A stretch of DNA of 64,000 nt, taken from assembly GCA_023400405.1 (NCBI GenBank), contig JAEXFD010000057.1, positions 1-64,000 of the forward strand. Direction: 5' to 3'. Below the pieces are notes generated by a model. The model worked only from the letters and a program-made list of their open reading frames with translations. It ran no database searches and had not been told where the DNA came from. Position numbers and translations under genes: made by a program. This document shows, piece by piece, positions 32,897 through 41,938 of this stretch (within the stretch, counting starts at the first letter, position 1; each line of letters starts with the position of its first letter). Origin of the DNA: Pseudomonadota bacterium (GTDB taxonomy: Bacteria > Pseudomonadota > Alphaproteobacteria > Sphingomonadales > Sphingomonadaceae).

Positions 32897-34030
32897 CTAG
32901 CCGTTGCTTTGATCAACCGCCTCGGCCACCGCGTTCCCAGCAGGCTGCGGTAACGTCGCATAGTCAGCATAGCAGGGTCCCGACAGGAGGATGTGAGTCA
33001 CGAGATCGGGAGGGAGCGGCGTCGTGCCGTCGTCGTCGATCTCATACCGGATAGTCTCAAGATAGTGGATGCCGAGGTTATGTTCGATAGCCGCCATCAT
33101 CGCGCCCGCGGCAAGCACCTTGCTGCCCACCGGCGACAGGATGATGTGCGGGTCGAAAACTTCGGCAACCGTCGCATCATAGCGCAGCTTGAGCGTGCTG
33201 AGCGTCCGGTAACAATCGAGCGGATTATGTTCCGAGACGTAGATCAGGTCGCGCGGATCGACATTCCATTGCGCCAGTTGAAGCTGATATTCCGACACGA
33301 GATCGTCCGACCGGCGCGGATTGCGTGATGGGAAAGGCAGGATCGGGCAGCATTTGTACTGATCGTCGATCTGGCCGCCGATCCGCTCCAGCGCCGCGCT
33401 TCGGCCCTTGGTGAGTTGCGGCAGCCAGATGCGCGCCTTTGGCAGCTCGCTTTCCTCGACATTGCCGGCAAAGCCGCGCACGACCAGCGACCGGTCAGCG
33501 GGCTCGCTGGAGATCCGTTCGTCGAGTTCGGGATTGGACACGATCATCAAGTGAAAGGCCCGATCCGGCGCCCTTTCGCAGACGTCGAGTAGCAGCTTGG
33601 CTGCCGGAAAGCCGATCCCGATGGACAGCGCGCTCATATCGAGCACGACGTCGGTTATGTCGTCCGCGACGGGCAGGGTTCGCAGCAATTCGGCGATCCG
33701 CTGTCCACCGACCGCAGCGCTGTCCTGTGCAAAGATTTCGATCTGCTCTACGCGCGAGTTGGGGATGAGCGCCCGCAGTTGGACTTCGTTGGTGGTCGCT
33801 TGGTTAAGTAGCGTGCCGTTGGGTTGTGGCCGCTCCTCACGAATGAACAGCGCCTCGAGCCGATTGCCCAAGACCCCCGCAAGCTTGGTGGCGACGGTCA
33901 ACGAGCGCGGATCAAATCCCGCTGCCGCAACCAGGAGGCATTTGCGCGCCATTTCGCCGAAATAAGTGTCGACGAACCAGTCGACTTGGTCGTCGAAGTG
34001 CGTCACGCAGTTGTTCCAGTGCGGCCGCAT
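32897..34030 (-). CDS. Uncharacterised protein of the PRTase/ATPase operon
   Basis: A 377-residue soluble protein that I cannot place in a family. The N-terminal third looks like a Rossmann-type alpha/beta domain (MARKCLLVAAAGFDPRSLTV, VVLDMSALSIGIGFPAAKLL, FHLMIVSNPELD). The second half has DLIYVSEHNPLDCYRTLSTL and ILSPVGSKVLAAGAMMAAIE. AGFDPRS and SPVGSK look like ligand-binding loops. The start is separated from the ATPase stop by a single base, so co-translation is certain. It may be a sensor or nucleotide-binding partner of the ATPase; this is a guess from context. Confidence 0.8.
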   Translation of the reverse strand: MRPHWNNCVTHFDDQVDWFVDTYFGEMARKCLLVAAAGFDPRSLTVATKLAGVLGNRLEALFIREERPQPNGTLLNQATTNEVQLRALIPNSRVEQIEIFAQDSAAVGGQRIAELLRTLPVADDITDVVLDMSALSIGIGFPAAKLLLDVCERAPDRAFHLMIVSNPELDERISSEPADRSLVVRGFAGNVEESELPKARIWLPQLTKGRSAALERIGGQIDDQYKCCPILPFPSRNPRRSDDLVSEYQLQLAQWNVDPRDLIYVSEHNPLDCYRTLSTLKLRYDATVAEVFDPHIILSPVGSKVLAAGAMMAAIEHNLGIHYLETIRYEIDDDGTTPLPPDLVTHILLSGPCYADYATLPQPAGNAVAEAVDQSNG

Positions 34031-34031
34031 G

Positions 34032-35936
34032 TCAGCTGATAATCTCGCGCAGGCGATCCGCGCGCCATTCGAGGAAGCCTCCGCGCTTCAGCGTCAAGCC
34101 ATGGACGAGGCAGCCGGGCCCCGCGACCTCGATTAGGCACCAGTCCTTGCCGCCCTGCCCGTAATTCGGAACGACGTGCAGGACTCCGTAGCCGGTCGCA
34201 TATTTCAGGACTTGGGTCAGATCATCGTCCTGCTCAATGATGTCGTTGAAGTCGTCCATCGGGATGCCGACGGCATTTGCGCCGTATCCAAGGCGAGCAT
34301 TGGGCTTCAACGACATCTCCAGGCTCGCCGTGGCAATTGCTTCCATCAGCGCTCGCGCGCGCCGGACGTAGGGGAATGCCCAGCCGGCCAAAATCTCGTT
34401 GGCCTTGGCGCGCAGCGCCTCCTGTTGCTCCTCGGGCGATAGTGCGGGATCGAGGTTGCGGATCGCCCGGGTCTCCATCCGCTCGACGAGCACGCCAGCC
34501 AGTTGCAGGAAGAGTTCCGCATTCTCGTTGCTGGCGTCGCACAGATCATCGAGCCCATAATGAAAGGCGCGGCCATAGTCGGCGGCAAGCTGGATGCGCG
34601 CGCCATCGGCGACGCCCTGGTCAGCTTTCAGGCTGACCTTGGGGTCGGGGTCGAACTCCTCAAACAACCCGGGGCTTTTGCCTTCGATCCGGTTGACGTA
34701 ACGGTGGAGCAGAATCCGGCTCATCGCCAGCGCCACCTCGGGCGCCGTATCCGGAGACTTGGTCCGCGAAAGATAGGTAGCGACAAGCCCGTCGATCTTG
34801 GTCCGGCGGCTATCGGCGATCTTCTGCTTGCGCTGCACCTTGTCGACCGCCGTGGCGAGCTCCCGCAGCTTCGCTTCGGTGATCCGGGGCGGGGTCGAGG
34901 GGACCAACGTCCCAAACTGCCGGAAATTGCGTTCGCGCAGCGTCGAGACATGCTCAAGATAGCGGTCCGCCATGTCCGTCGCCATGCGGCGGAACTGATT
35001 GCGCTCCTCGCGCCGCTGCGTCTGGCTCTGCATGAAGATGTTGAGATATTCCCGGTCGGCTTTGAGGTTGGCCGCCTCGGAATTAGTCGCGGATTGGAAG
35101 ATCGTCCGCGGACTGAGGGCATCGAGACGCATCATCAGCCATCGGCCCACCTTCACTTCGCGACGCGCGAGCGAGGTGAAGATCTGCTGCAACTGGACGG
35201 GATGGAGCGTATGCACGTCATCGAGGATGATTAGCGGCCGCATTCTGATCGGCGCGCCGTCCCAGTCGATCTCGATTTCGCCAATCGCCTCCAGCGGCTG
35301 ATAGGGCTCTTTGGCAAGCGCGGGCAGTTCCTTGATCGGCGGAGGTACAAGCCCGGCAACGACCCCATAGATCGCCTTCTGCACATCGAGAGCGCGTCGC
35401 CGGATCGCCTCGCTGTCGGCGCCGCCGATATGCTCGATATGAGCCTCGGACGTATCGCGTGTGATGAAGCGAATGTCCGCGATCGAGCGCCGTTTGCTAG
35501 CGGTGAGATTGCGGATCAGGCCAAGCAGTGCCCGCGCCTGCACGAGCGACAGGGCGAGGCGCGTCTTTACCGCATCGGGATATGGCAACTCCCAGAAGTC
35601 GCGATACTCGGCTTCCATGGGGATGCGTACCGCGGCGACCGCGGGCCGCTTGCCGTTGATCAGGCCGCAGGCGGCAAGCGCACCCGCCAGGTCCCTTGCG
35701 GACTGGCTGCTCTGGTCGCGGAGCACCGCTTCGACCAGCCGGAACTCGGCCAGCGACGCCATCATCGTCTTGCCGCTCCCCGGCGTGCCGATGACGCGCA
35801 CCGGCATGTCGAAGATCGATGATTTGCGGTGATGCGGCGCGAAGAAGGTCGTCAGCGGGGCCGGGCTGACGATCGCCAGAAAGGCGGAATCGTCCCGGAT
35901 CAGCTCGGTTGCCCGGCGCATGAAAAAATTGGTCAT
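34032..35936 (-). CDS. P-loop ATPase of the PRTase operon
   Basis: A 634-residue ATPase. Walker A GTPGSGKT is at 50-57 and Walker B LIILDDVH at 235-242. A helical region of about 300 residues follows, then a C-terminal segment with AGYGVLHVVPNYGQGGKDW-like strands (residues about 595-620). The layout (N-terminal ATPase, long helical middle, beta-rich end) recalls AAA/STAND-type sensor ATPases of conflict systems. The ATG at 35936 shares a base with the stop of the PRTase gene (TGATG). The long open frame further upstream lies within that gene and is rejected. Confidence 0.82.
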   Translation of the reverse strand: MTNFFMRRATELIRDDSAFLAIVSPAPLTTFFAPHHRKSSIFDMPVRVIGTPGSGKTMMASLAEFRLVEAVLRDQSSQSARDLAGALAACGLINGKRPAVAAVRIPMEAEYRDFWELPYPDAVKTRLALSLVQARALLGLIRNLTASKRRSIADIRFITRDTSEAHIEHIGGADSEAIRRRALDVQKAIYGVVAGLVPPPIKELPALAKEPYQPLEAIGEIEIDWDGAPIRMRPLIILDDVHTLHPVQLQQIFTSLARREVKVGRWLMMRLDALSPRTIFQSATNSEAANLKADREYLNIFMQSQTQRREERNQFRRMATDMADRYLEHVSTLRERNFRQFGTLVPSTPPRITEAKLRELATAVDKVQRKQKIADSRRTKIDGLVATYLSRTKSPDTAPEVALAMSRILLHRYVNRIEGKSPGLFEEFDPDPKVSLKADQGVADGARIQLAADYGRAFHYGLDDLCDASNENAELFLQLAGVLVERMETRAIRNLDPALSPEEQQEALRAKANEILAGWAFPYVRRARALMEAIATASLEMSLKPNARLGYGANAVGIPMDDFNDIIEQDDDLTQVLKYATGYGVLHVVPNYGQGGKDWCLIEVAGPGCLVHGLTLKRGGFLEWRADRLREIIS

Positions 35937-37054
35937 CAGCCGTGCCGATCGCGGCGGAGGAACAAGGGACGCATCGGGGCGCCTTGCGAGCCGTCGGTCT
36001 CGGCCCACAGCAAGGAAATGGCGTTATTCGGCGCATTGTGGTCAAGAATGACCGGCAGCGCGCAATTTGCGTATCCCAGCTTCATGTCGGTTTGCTTGGC
36101 TTCCTCGCAATGCTTGCGCAATCGTTCGAACAGCGCGTGATCATAATAGCGGTCGCATAGCCCCAGCATCGCGTCGTCCGATCCCGGCTGCAACGGGAGC
36201 GCCTCGGGCAGCCGCATCCCCTCGGTGATCACCACCGTTCCATAGGTTTTCTCGTCCCATGCGCCATCCGCTTCGGCAACCATCGCGTCCAGCGTCTGCC
36301 GCGCTTTCGCGCTCGAGACATAGTGGTGAATATGAAGCTCGTAATTTTCCGCGAGCGGGAAGCTGTCCTTCATGCTCTCGCTGGCGTCCTTTACAAGTTT
36401 GTTGAACTTCTTGAGCTTTCCCTTCCACTTACCGTCGATACGGCGAATGAAGGTCGTGCCGGACGCCGTAAAATCATCGATCAGACAGACGCGCTCGAAC
36501 TTGCCCCCACCCGCTTCACCGAGTTTTTCGGCGAGGTCCTCCCATTTGTCCTGTCCGATATCCATCATTGGCACGACCTGTTCGGTCGTGAGCAGCTTGG
36601 AGTTCGCCCGTCGCAACACATCAATGCGGCTGCCGTCACTGAGCCCGACGATCAGCGTGCGCCGGAGTTGACGGTCGAATTCCCGTTTCCCCGCCACGCT
36701 ACCCCAGATCGCGTAGGGTTTGACGCCGACGGCTTCGGCGGCGCGGCGGCGGATCTGCGGCGTCAGGAATTCGGGCACGAACGCTTCGATCAGCCGTTGC
36801 ATCTCGGGGGGCGAGATATAGACCAGGCGGCGGCGGATGAACGCGTACGCGACCTTGCGATCATCCGGCAGGAATTGCTTGAGCCAGGTCGCCAGCGCTT
36901 CAAGGAAGCGTGCGCCGGCGCGGAAATCGGAATAGCCATCATATTTGATGTCGGACATGAGTCGCAGCCACGCATATTCGCGCGTTGCCTCGCCGCTTTC
37001 CTCCGGCCAGCCCATGACTTCGGCAATAAGGTTGAGTGCGAGCTTGTTGCTCAC
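35936..37054 (-). CDS. PRTase-CE-like phosphoribosyltransferase
   Basis: A 372-residue protein. The PRPP-binding signature of type I phosphoribosyltransferases is LIDDFTASGTT (191-201), after a helical N-terminal region (about 1-110) and a strand/Lys-Arg segment. The C-terminal HNAPNNAISLLWAE is typical of the PRTase-CE group described from prokaryotic conflict systems. These proteins are predicted to act on PRPP or nucleotide-like compounds. The start is GTG at 37054 with GGGAGGG 8 bases upstream, preferred over a TTG at 37090. It is the first gene of the operon. Confidence 0.8.
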   Translation of the reverse strand: MSNKLALNLIAEVMGWPEESGEATREYAWLRLMSDIKYDGYSDFRAGARFLEALATWLKQFLPDDRKVAYAFIRRRLVYISPPEMQRLIEAFVPEFLTPQIRRRAAEAVGVKPYAIWGSVAGKREFDRQLRRTLIVGLSDGSRIDVLRRANSKLLTTEQVVPMMDIGQDKWEDLAEKLGEAGGGKFERVCLIDDFTASGTTFIRRIDGKWKGKLKKFNKLVKDASESMKDSFPLAENYELHIHHYVSSAKARQTLDAMVAEADGAWDEKTYGTVVITEGMRLPEALPLQPGSDDAMLGLCDRYYDHALFERLRKHCEEAKQTDMKLGYANCALPVILDHNAPNNAISLLWAETDGSQGAPMRPLFLRRDRHG

Positions 37055-37220
37055 CGTTGCTTCCCTCCCATGCGAAACGATATATCGCAATAACGGGTGG
37101 TATCCAGATGCAACCCGGTCGAAATGGCTGCAACTTGTGGAAAGCCTATCGCCGTTTTCGGATGACGACCCCGCCGCGATACGTGGACGGTTCGCTATTG
37201 CTCGAGCTTAAAGGGAAAAC

Positions 37221-37859
37221 ATGCGCTGGTTTGTGACCCTCGTGATCATTGTCTGGGTTGCACTAGCAGCTGCGGCGTATTGCTTCCCGGCCATTCCTGC
37301 CGCCCTGTGGACTGCCTGCGTGGGCGCCAGCGTGACTTTGGCAATAGCGTTTGCGAACTGGTGGCAAGGGAAGCGGCAGGCGGTCCTTGAGCTGCACCGC
37401 GAATATTATTCGCGAAGCTTTTCAGAGGATCGGCAGACGGCGGCCCGGTTCTTCAAGCGCTATGGGGGAGCGGACTGGTCGCAGATCGGTCCCTACGCTC
37501 TGCCTGATCCTGACCAGACACGCGAAGGCTATTCTCAGGTCCTGCGATTCTGGCACCGCGTCGCTGTGTTGTACCAGAGCGACGCGCTTGATCGTATGCT
37601 CGCGCAACGATTGCTGGCTCGGGAGATCGGATATTGGTTCGGGTTTGTCTTCGAGGGAATGGAGGCACGGGAGGACATGTTCACCCGCGATCTTCTCTTT
37701 GCCTTTATCGGCAAAATGCGAAACGGGCGCGGCAAAGCCGAGTTTGAAAATGGCGCCGCCGATGGTCGCCGCAACCGGGCAAAAGAACCTTTGGTGAAAT
37801 GGGTGCGCGGTCCCAAGCGATGGACAACCAAGGGCCGCAATGCGCGACAGGGAAGTTGA
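37221..37859 (+). CDS. Membrane-anchored protein divergent from the PRTase operon
   Basis: A 212-residue protein. Two close N-terminal helices (about 4-24 and 30-48: VTLVIIVWVALAAAAYCFPA and LWTACVGASVTLAIAFA) are followed by a cytosolic helical domain (HREYYSRSFSEDRQTAARFF, LRFWHRVAVLYQSDALDRML) and a very basic tail. The organisation is like DUF4760-type proteins often found in phage or mobile regions, without a firm family match. It is divergent from the PRTase gene, with about 165 bases between, and followed by the metallopeptidase gene. Confidence 0.75.
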   Translation: MRWFVTLVIIVWVALAAAAYCFPAIPAALWTACVGASVTLAIAFANWWQGKRQAVLELHREYYSRSFSEDRQTAARFFKRYGGADWSQIGPYALPDPDQTREGYSQVLRFWHRVAVLYQSDALDRMLAQRLLAREIGYWFGFVFEGMEAREDMFTRDLLFAFIGKMRNGRGKAEFENGAADGRRNRAKEPLVKWVRGPKRWTTKGRNARQGS

Positions 37860-37892
37860 GACCATGACCCGATTGCGTCCCCGGAATGTCTG

Positions 37893-39062
37893 GTGAGCGG
37901 CGATGCCCTTTCCCCAGCCGAAGAGGAGATCGCCGCGGCCCGAGACTATTGGGGCCAGATCTTTGCGCGTTCCGCTGACCACCCGATGGCTACGCTCGTC
38001 CCACGCGACGCCGTGCTCGAAGGCGCCGCCGATCGCGCAAAGGCTTTGCTTGCCGAGCGCGGCGTCGCCGCTGAAGAAATCGATGACTTGGCCGACCGCT
38101 TCGCCGCCGATCTTGCCGGCGCGCCGATCACCAGCCCCGGAGTAGATCCGCATGCCGAAGTAATCTTGGGGAGCCTTTGCGACCGTATCGAGACGGCAAT
38201 CGCAGGGGTGTCGAAAGATCAGGTTCGCGTCGCGCGCGGCATTGAGCCCAAGGTAGGGGCCTTTGCCGCGCGGCTTGGGGTGATGATGACCGACGCCAGC
38301 GTCATCACGGTGGGATCGCAGCTCTTCCGATTCTGCAACGTGGTCGGCAAGGCCATGGCGCGAACGATCATGATTGACCCGAAAGCCTGGGACACGATCG
38401 AGGACCCCGTGGCGCTGCGGCAAGTGCTGCAATCGCAACCCGACATCGTGCGATATTGGGTGGACATCCTGTTGTCCTACGCGCTGACCGGCACCAACAT
38501 CATGGTCGAACGCGCGGTGCTTTCCGGCGGAGACGCCGCGCTCAAGGACAGCATCGTCGACGCGATGGAAATTTTCGCCGTTGCGCATGAATACTCCCAC
38601 CACCTCCAACGGCATGGCCGCTTGCTTGAGGCTTCTAGCGAAGCGGGCGCTGACCGGCCCGCTCGAGGAGAGGAATTTGAAGCCGACAGTATCGCCATCA
38701 TGATTGGTCAGATGGTCACCGGCTTTAGTCCCGCGGAGAACCTCGTGATGATTTCCGGGGCGGGTATGGCTATCCTACTCAGTGCCCTCGACCTGCTCGC
38801 CAAAACGCGAGCCATTCTCGCGCTAGATGATCTGCGAGCACGGAATACGCATCCCACGCCGCAGGACCGCCTCGCGATGATCGATCGGCAGCCGCATCTG
38901 TGGGGCGCGGACGCAGTATCGCTGAGCCGCTACAGGGCAACCTATGTTCGCATTCTGGGTGCGATTTCCGATGAAGTCTTTCCGTTCATCGAACATCTCG
39001 CCTCGACTGACGAGTTCCGGGCGGCAGCGGCGTGGTCGCGCAAGCAGTTCGGCAGGCATTGA
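37893..39062 (+). CDS. HEXXH zinc metallopeptidase-like protein
   Basis: A 389-residue soluble protein with a zincin signature HEYSH (232-236) and a probable third zinc ligand in EEFEAD (Glu263). The preceding part is helical with Ala/Asp-rich segments; the following part (NLVMISGAGMAILLSALDLL) is hydrophobic enough for membrane association. The HPTPQDRL motif after the active site is also seen in M48-like and phage-associated peptidases. The start is GTG at 37893, 33 bases after the membrane-protein stop. The two are probably co-transcribed. Confidence 0.8.
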   Translation: MSGDALSPAEEEIAAARDYWGQIFARSADHPMATLVPRDAVLEGAADRAKALLAERGVAAEEIDDLADRFAADLAGAPITSPGVDPHAEVILGSLCDRIETAIAGVSKDQVRVARGIEPKVGAFAARLGVMMTDASVITVGSQLFRFCNVVGKAMARTIMIDPKAWDTIEDPVALRQVLQSQPDIVRYWVDILLSYALTGTNIMVERAVLSGGDAALKDSIVDAMEIFAVAHEYSHHLQRHGRLLEASSEAGADRPARGEEFEADSIAIMIGQMVTGFSPAENLVMISGAGMAILLSALDLLAKTRAILALDDLRARNTHPTPQDRLAMIDRQPHLWGADAVSLSRYRATYVRILGAISDEVFPFIEHLASTDEFRAAAAWSRKQFGRH

Positions 39063-39110
39063 GCGGTCATCGCCGCGTCGGCGAGAAGCGGGCGACAAGC
39101 CCGCAGACGT

Positions 39111-41087
39111 CTATCCGATCTCCGGCCCTACGCGGTCGCGCCCGAACCGCCAGCTCACGCCGTCGGCGCGCATGATTCCGGACACCTGATTGCCTAGACG
39201 GCGATCAAGTACCGATCGCCATGGCACCAGCGTGAATTCCCGGCTCTTCTCGACTAAGGCGAACCGCCCGCTTGTTAGATCCACGCGGCGGCGCAGAACC
39301 CCGCCGATCGCATCGCCGCTGTGCGCCTCGACGAAGGGCTTGCCGATCTCGCTCGCCAGCCGTTCCGACGCACGCAACAATTCCCGGCGCTGGAGCATCG
39401 CGAGCGCATTGGCGCGGAGCCGGACACGATCGCCCTGCCCGTCCGCCATTTCCTGCTCGACCAGCCATTGCCGGCGCACGGCGAGCGCGCCGCGCACCTC
39501 GCGGCCGAAGCCGGCGTCGCGAACCGCGACCGGCGCGTCGCTCGCCAGCTCGCGATCAAGCCAGGTCGCGGCTTCGGCATGCGGCAGCTCGGGAAGCGGC
39601 GCCGCGGACAGCTGCTCGACCTCGACCGGCCGGTCGCGATGGAGCTTCGCCTCGTAGGCGCGGACGCGATCGGTATGATCTGCGGCGATAACCCACGTCC
39701 CGTCCGCCTCGCGCTCGACGCCGCCGGTCGCGCGGCGGATCGCCTCGAGCCGGCGGACGTGCGTCTCGGCGAACGCCTCCGTCGCGGTCGGATCGTGGCG
39801 GAGATGCAGGTCGACCGAATAACGCCCAGCATTGGCGGCAGCGATCTCGGCGACAGTGCGGTCGGCTTCGCGCAGGCCGAGCCCACGCCCCGAGACCCGA
39901 ACGATCGCGCCCTCGGGCATGGGCTCGACGCTTTGCCCAAGCCCGATGTCGACATAATGGACATGGCCGTCGACGCCGTCGACGATCAGATAGTGGCGGT
40001 CGCGATCCTCGTCGAGCCCACGCATGACAACACGGCCGACCAGCGGCGCTGCCTCGGGGTCGTTGGCGACGAACTCGGCGCGGTCGAGCCAAGGCCGCGA
40101 CAGGCCCTTCTCCTTCAGCGCCCATTGCATGGTACGGATCACGTCGCTGCGCTCGGCCAGGCGGCGCAGCGTATCCTCCAGCCCGTCGGCAAGCTGCCAG
40201 TGCCCGCCGCCGACATTATCGGCGAGCCCGAGGTTGGCGAGCTTCTGCAGACGGCCCGCGCGCAACGATTGCTGGAAGGGATCGCGGTCGGCCGAGCTGA
40301 CGATGCGCCCGGCGTCCATTTCGCGGATCAGCCGGCGGTCGATCGCGGTCAGCCGGTCCTCGCCGACCTCGAGCCGGAGCCTCGCCTCTATCTCCTGATC
40401 GGTACGCGGGCCGAGATCGAGCGTCGCCAGCTCGGCGGCGCGCTCGCGGATGCCGTGCGAAATATACTCGCGAGCGATGATCAGATTCTTGCCCTGATCG
40501 TCGACGCCGCGCAGCACGACATGGCTGTGCGGATGGCCGGTGTTGAAGTGATCGACCGCGACCCAATCGAGCTTCGTCGCGAGATCCTCTTCCATCCGCG
40601 TCATCAGCCGGCGGATGAACGGCTTGAGGTCGGGATATTCGGCGCCGTCCTCGGCGGAGACGATGAAGCGGAACTGGTGGCGGTCGCCGTCGCATCGCTC
40701 GAGGAATGCCTTGCCGTCGGCGATGTCCTTGTCGGCGGAATAGAGCTGGCCGGGATCGCCCTCGCGGGTGACGCCATCGCGCTGGATGTAGCGCAGATGC
40801 GCGCGCGCCAAGCCGATGCCCTTCCCGCCGAGCCGCGCCAGCCGGGTCTTGACCACCACCCGGCGCGAGCGGAACGCGGCGAGCCGGTCGCGGCTCGACA
40901 ATAACCGCCCGATCGACGCGCCCCGGCCGATGCGGCTGCCGTCGAATCGGCGGCTGCGGATGCTGCCCTTCTCGGCCGACCGGATAGTGGCGGCGACGAC
41001 GCGCGCCAGATAGCGCCGCGCCTGCTTGCCCTTGCCGCGGTTCTTCTGCCGGCCGAGCCGCGGCGTGAATTCGTCGTCCTCGCTCAT
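39111..41087 (-). CDS. Conjugative relaxase (VirD2-like, DUF3363)
   Basis: A 658-residue relaxase that nicks oriT and is carried with the DNA strand. After a basic N-terminus, the relaxase domain shows ARAHLRYIQRDGVTREG with the likely nucleophile Tyr100, and the metal-binding triad HPHSH (185-189) in VDHFNTGHPHSHVVLRGVD. The C-terminal 350 residues correspond to DUF3363 of this group. The start ATG at 41087 is chosen because upstream is non-coding, hairpin-rich DNA, the presumed oriT. Confidence 0.93.
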   Translation of the reverse strand: MSEDDEFTPRLGRQKNRGKGKQARRYLARVVAATIRSAEKGSIRSRRFDGSRIGRGASIGRLLSSRDRLAAFRSRRVVVKTRLARLGGKGIGLARAHLRYIQRDGVTREGDPGQLYSADKDIADGKAFLERCDGDRHQFRFIVSAEDGAEYPDLKPFIRRLMTRMEEDLATKLDWVAVDHFNTGHPHSHVVLRGVDDQGKNLIIAREYISHGIRERAAELATLDLGPRTDQEIEARLRLEVGEDRLTAIDRRLIREMDAGRIVSSADRDPFQQSLRAGRLQKLANLGLADNVGGGHWQLADGLEDTLRRLAERSDVIRTMQWALKEKGLSRPWLDRAEFVANDPEAAPLVGRVVMRGLDEDRDRHYLIVDGVDGHVHYVDIGLGQSVEPMPEGAIVRVSGRGLGLREADRTVAEIAAANAGRYSVDLHLRHDPTATEAFAETHVRRLEAIRRATGGVEREADGTWVIAADHTDRVRAYEAKLHRDRPVEVEQLSAAPLPELPHAEAATWLDRELASDAPVAVRDAGFGREVRGALAVRRQWLVEQEMADGQGDRVRLRANALAMLQRRELLRASERLASEIGKPFVEAHSGDAIGGVLRRRVDLTSGRFALVEKSREFTLVPWRSVLDRRLGNQVSGIMRADGVSWRFGRDRVGPEIG

Positions 41088-41363
41088 AGGCGCCACCAAC
41101 GGGCAAGCGGAGTCTCGCGAAATCGAACCGAAAACCGCAAAAATCCGCCATTCTGGCCGGCCATGTCTCGCCGGCCGCGAGACGTGTCTCGCAAAAAAAC
41201 GATGTGCAGACAAACACATAGCAATGCCCGCGAGGCATTGCCTTTCTCTGGCTTTCCCTTTTCTTCTGCCTTCCCCTCCCCAGCCCCTTTCCACCGGCTC
41301 AAAAATAGAACCGGGATGTGATGCATGACCCGCACCGCACCCCGACCGAACCTGCGCGCCAGG
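41088..41363. other. Hairpin-rich gap upstream of the relaxase, candidate oriT
   Basis: About 275 bases without a gene. It contains gtctcg/cgagac/gtctcg triplet inverted repeats (about 41165-41191), the hairpin gcaatgcc-cgcga-ggcattgc (41221-41241), a poly-A run and a long pyrimidine-rich stretch (41240-41300). Origins of transfer commonly lie directly upstream of the relaxase gene and have such nested repeats. A nick site cannot be defined. Confidence 0.4.
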
Positions 41364-41717
41364 TCACGCATCCGCGAACGCCCGCGATGCCGATGCCTTG
41401 CTGCGAAACGCCCGCCTGCCCATCATCCCATGGGCGTTCCCGTCGCCATCGACGATCATCACCGCGACGAACCATTCGCCGTCGAGCTGGCCCATGATCG
41501 CCACCCGATCGAGCTCGAAATCATGCTCCTCGGCATGGGCATAGGTGCCCAGCCAGCGCTCCCGAATGCGCGCATCCCAGTGAAAATCGGCATCTTCCGC
41601 ATCGAGAAACCGCTGTGCCAGCGCCTCGCCGGCCCCGCGTCCGAACTCGATCTCGAGTCCCTCGATCAGCACTTTCAGCACGCGATTCGCTGCGACCGAG
41701 ATGGTTTGAATGGCCAT
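41364..41717 (-). CDS. Conserved hypothetical ICE protein
   Basis: A 117-residue acidic protein beginning MAIQTISVAANRVLKVLIEG. The middle has HWDARIRERWLGTYAHAEEH and the end is FVAVMIVDGDGNAHGMM plus a basic tail (RRAFRSKASASRAF). No domain recognised. The ATG at 41717 follows a GCGGAGAC ribosome-binding site; its leader shares sequence with the leader of the DUF736 gene. It is probably an accessory ICE gene transcribed toward the relaxase region. Confidence 0.7.
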   Translation of the reverse strand: MAIQTISVAANRVLKVLIEGLEIEFGRGAGEALAQRFLDAEDADFHWDARIRERWLGTYAHAEEHDFELDRVAIMGQLDGEWFVAVMIVDGDGNAHGMMGRRAFRSKASASRAFADA

Positions 41718-41793
41718 GATGTGTCTCCGCTTGATCGCCCTCACCATCGAGGACGCAGCCTCGACGACGGGCGGCGGAGCGGCTGTCAGGGCC

Positions 41794-41812
41794 GCCGCAG
41801 CGCAAGCGGAGG
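41794..41812 (-). repeat. Leader repeat copy A
   Basis: gccgcagcgcaagcggagg matches 18 of 19 bases of the copy at 44237-44255. Both lie 75-90 bases upstream of minus-strand ICE genes, and both are followed, nearer the gene, by a related block (gacgcagcctcgacg here, gatgcggcctcgacg there). Confidence 0.5.
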
Positions 41813-41938
41813 CGCCGCGAAGCGGACGTGGGGGGAACCGATTTGCGCAGCAAATTGGGGGGCACCCGCGGGCCTTGATAGCCGTTCCGGCGGCCGTCAT
41901 GCTCGGAAACCCGAGACGAGCCCCCTCCCCCGCCGACC

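Noticed and set aside
39321..40904. A 527-residue open frame on the plus strand
   Set aside because: It is antisense to the relaxase gene, which has clear motifs; no domain is seen in the plus-strand frame.
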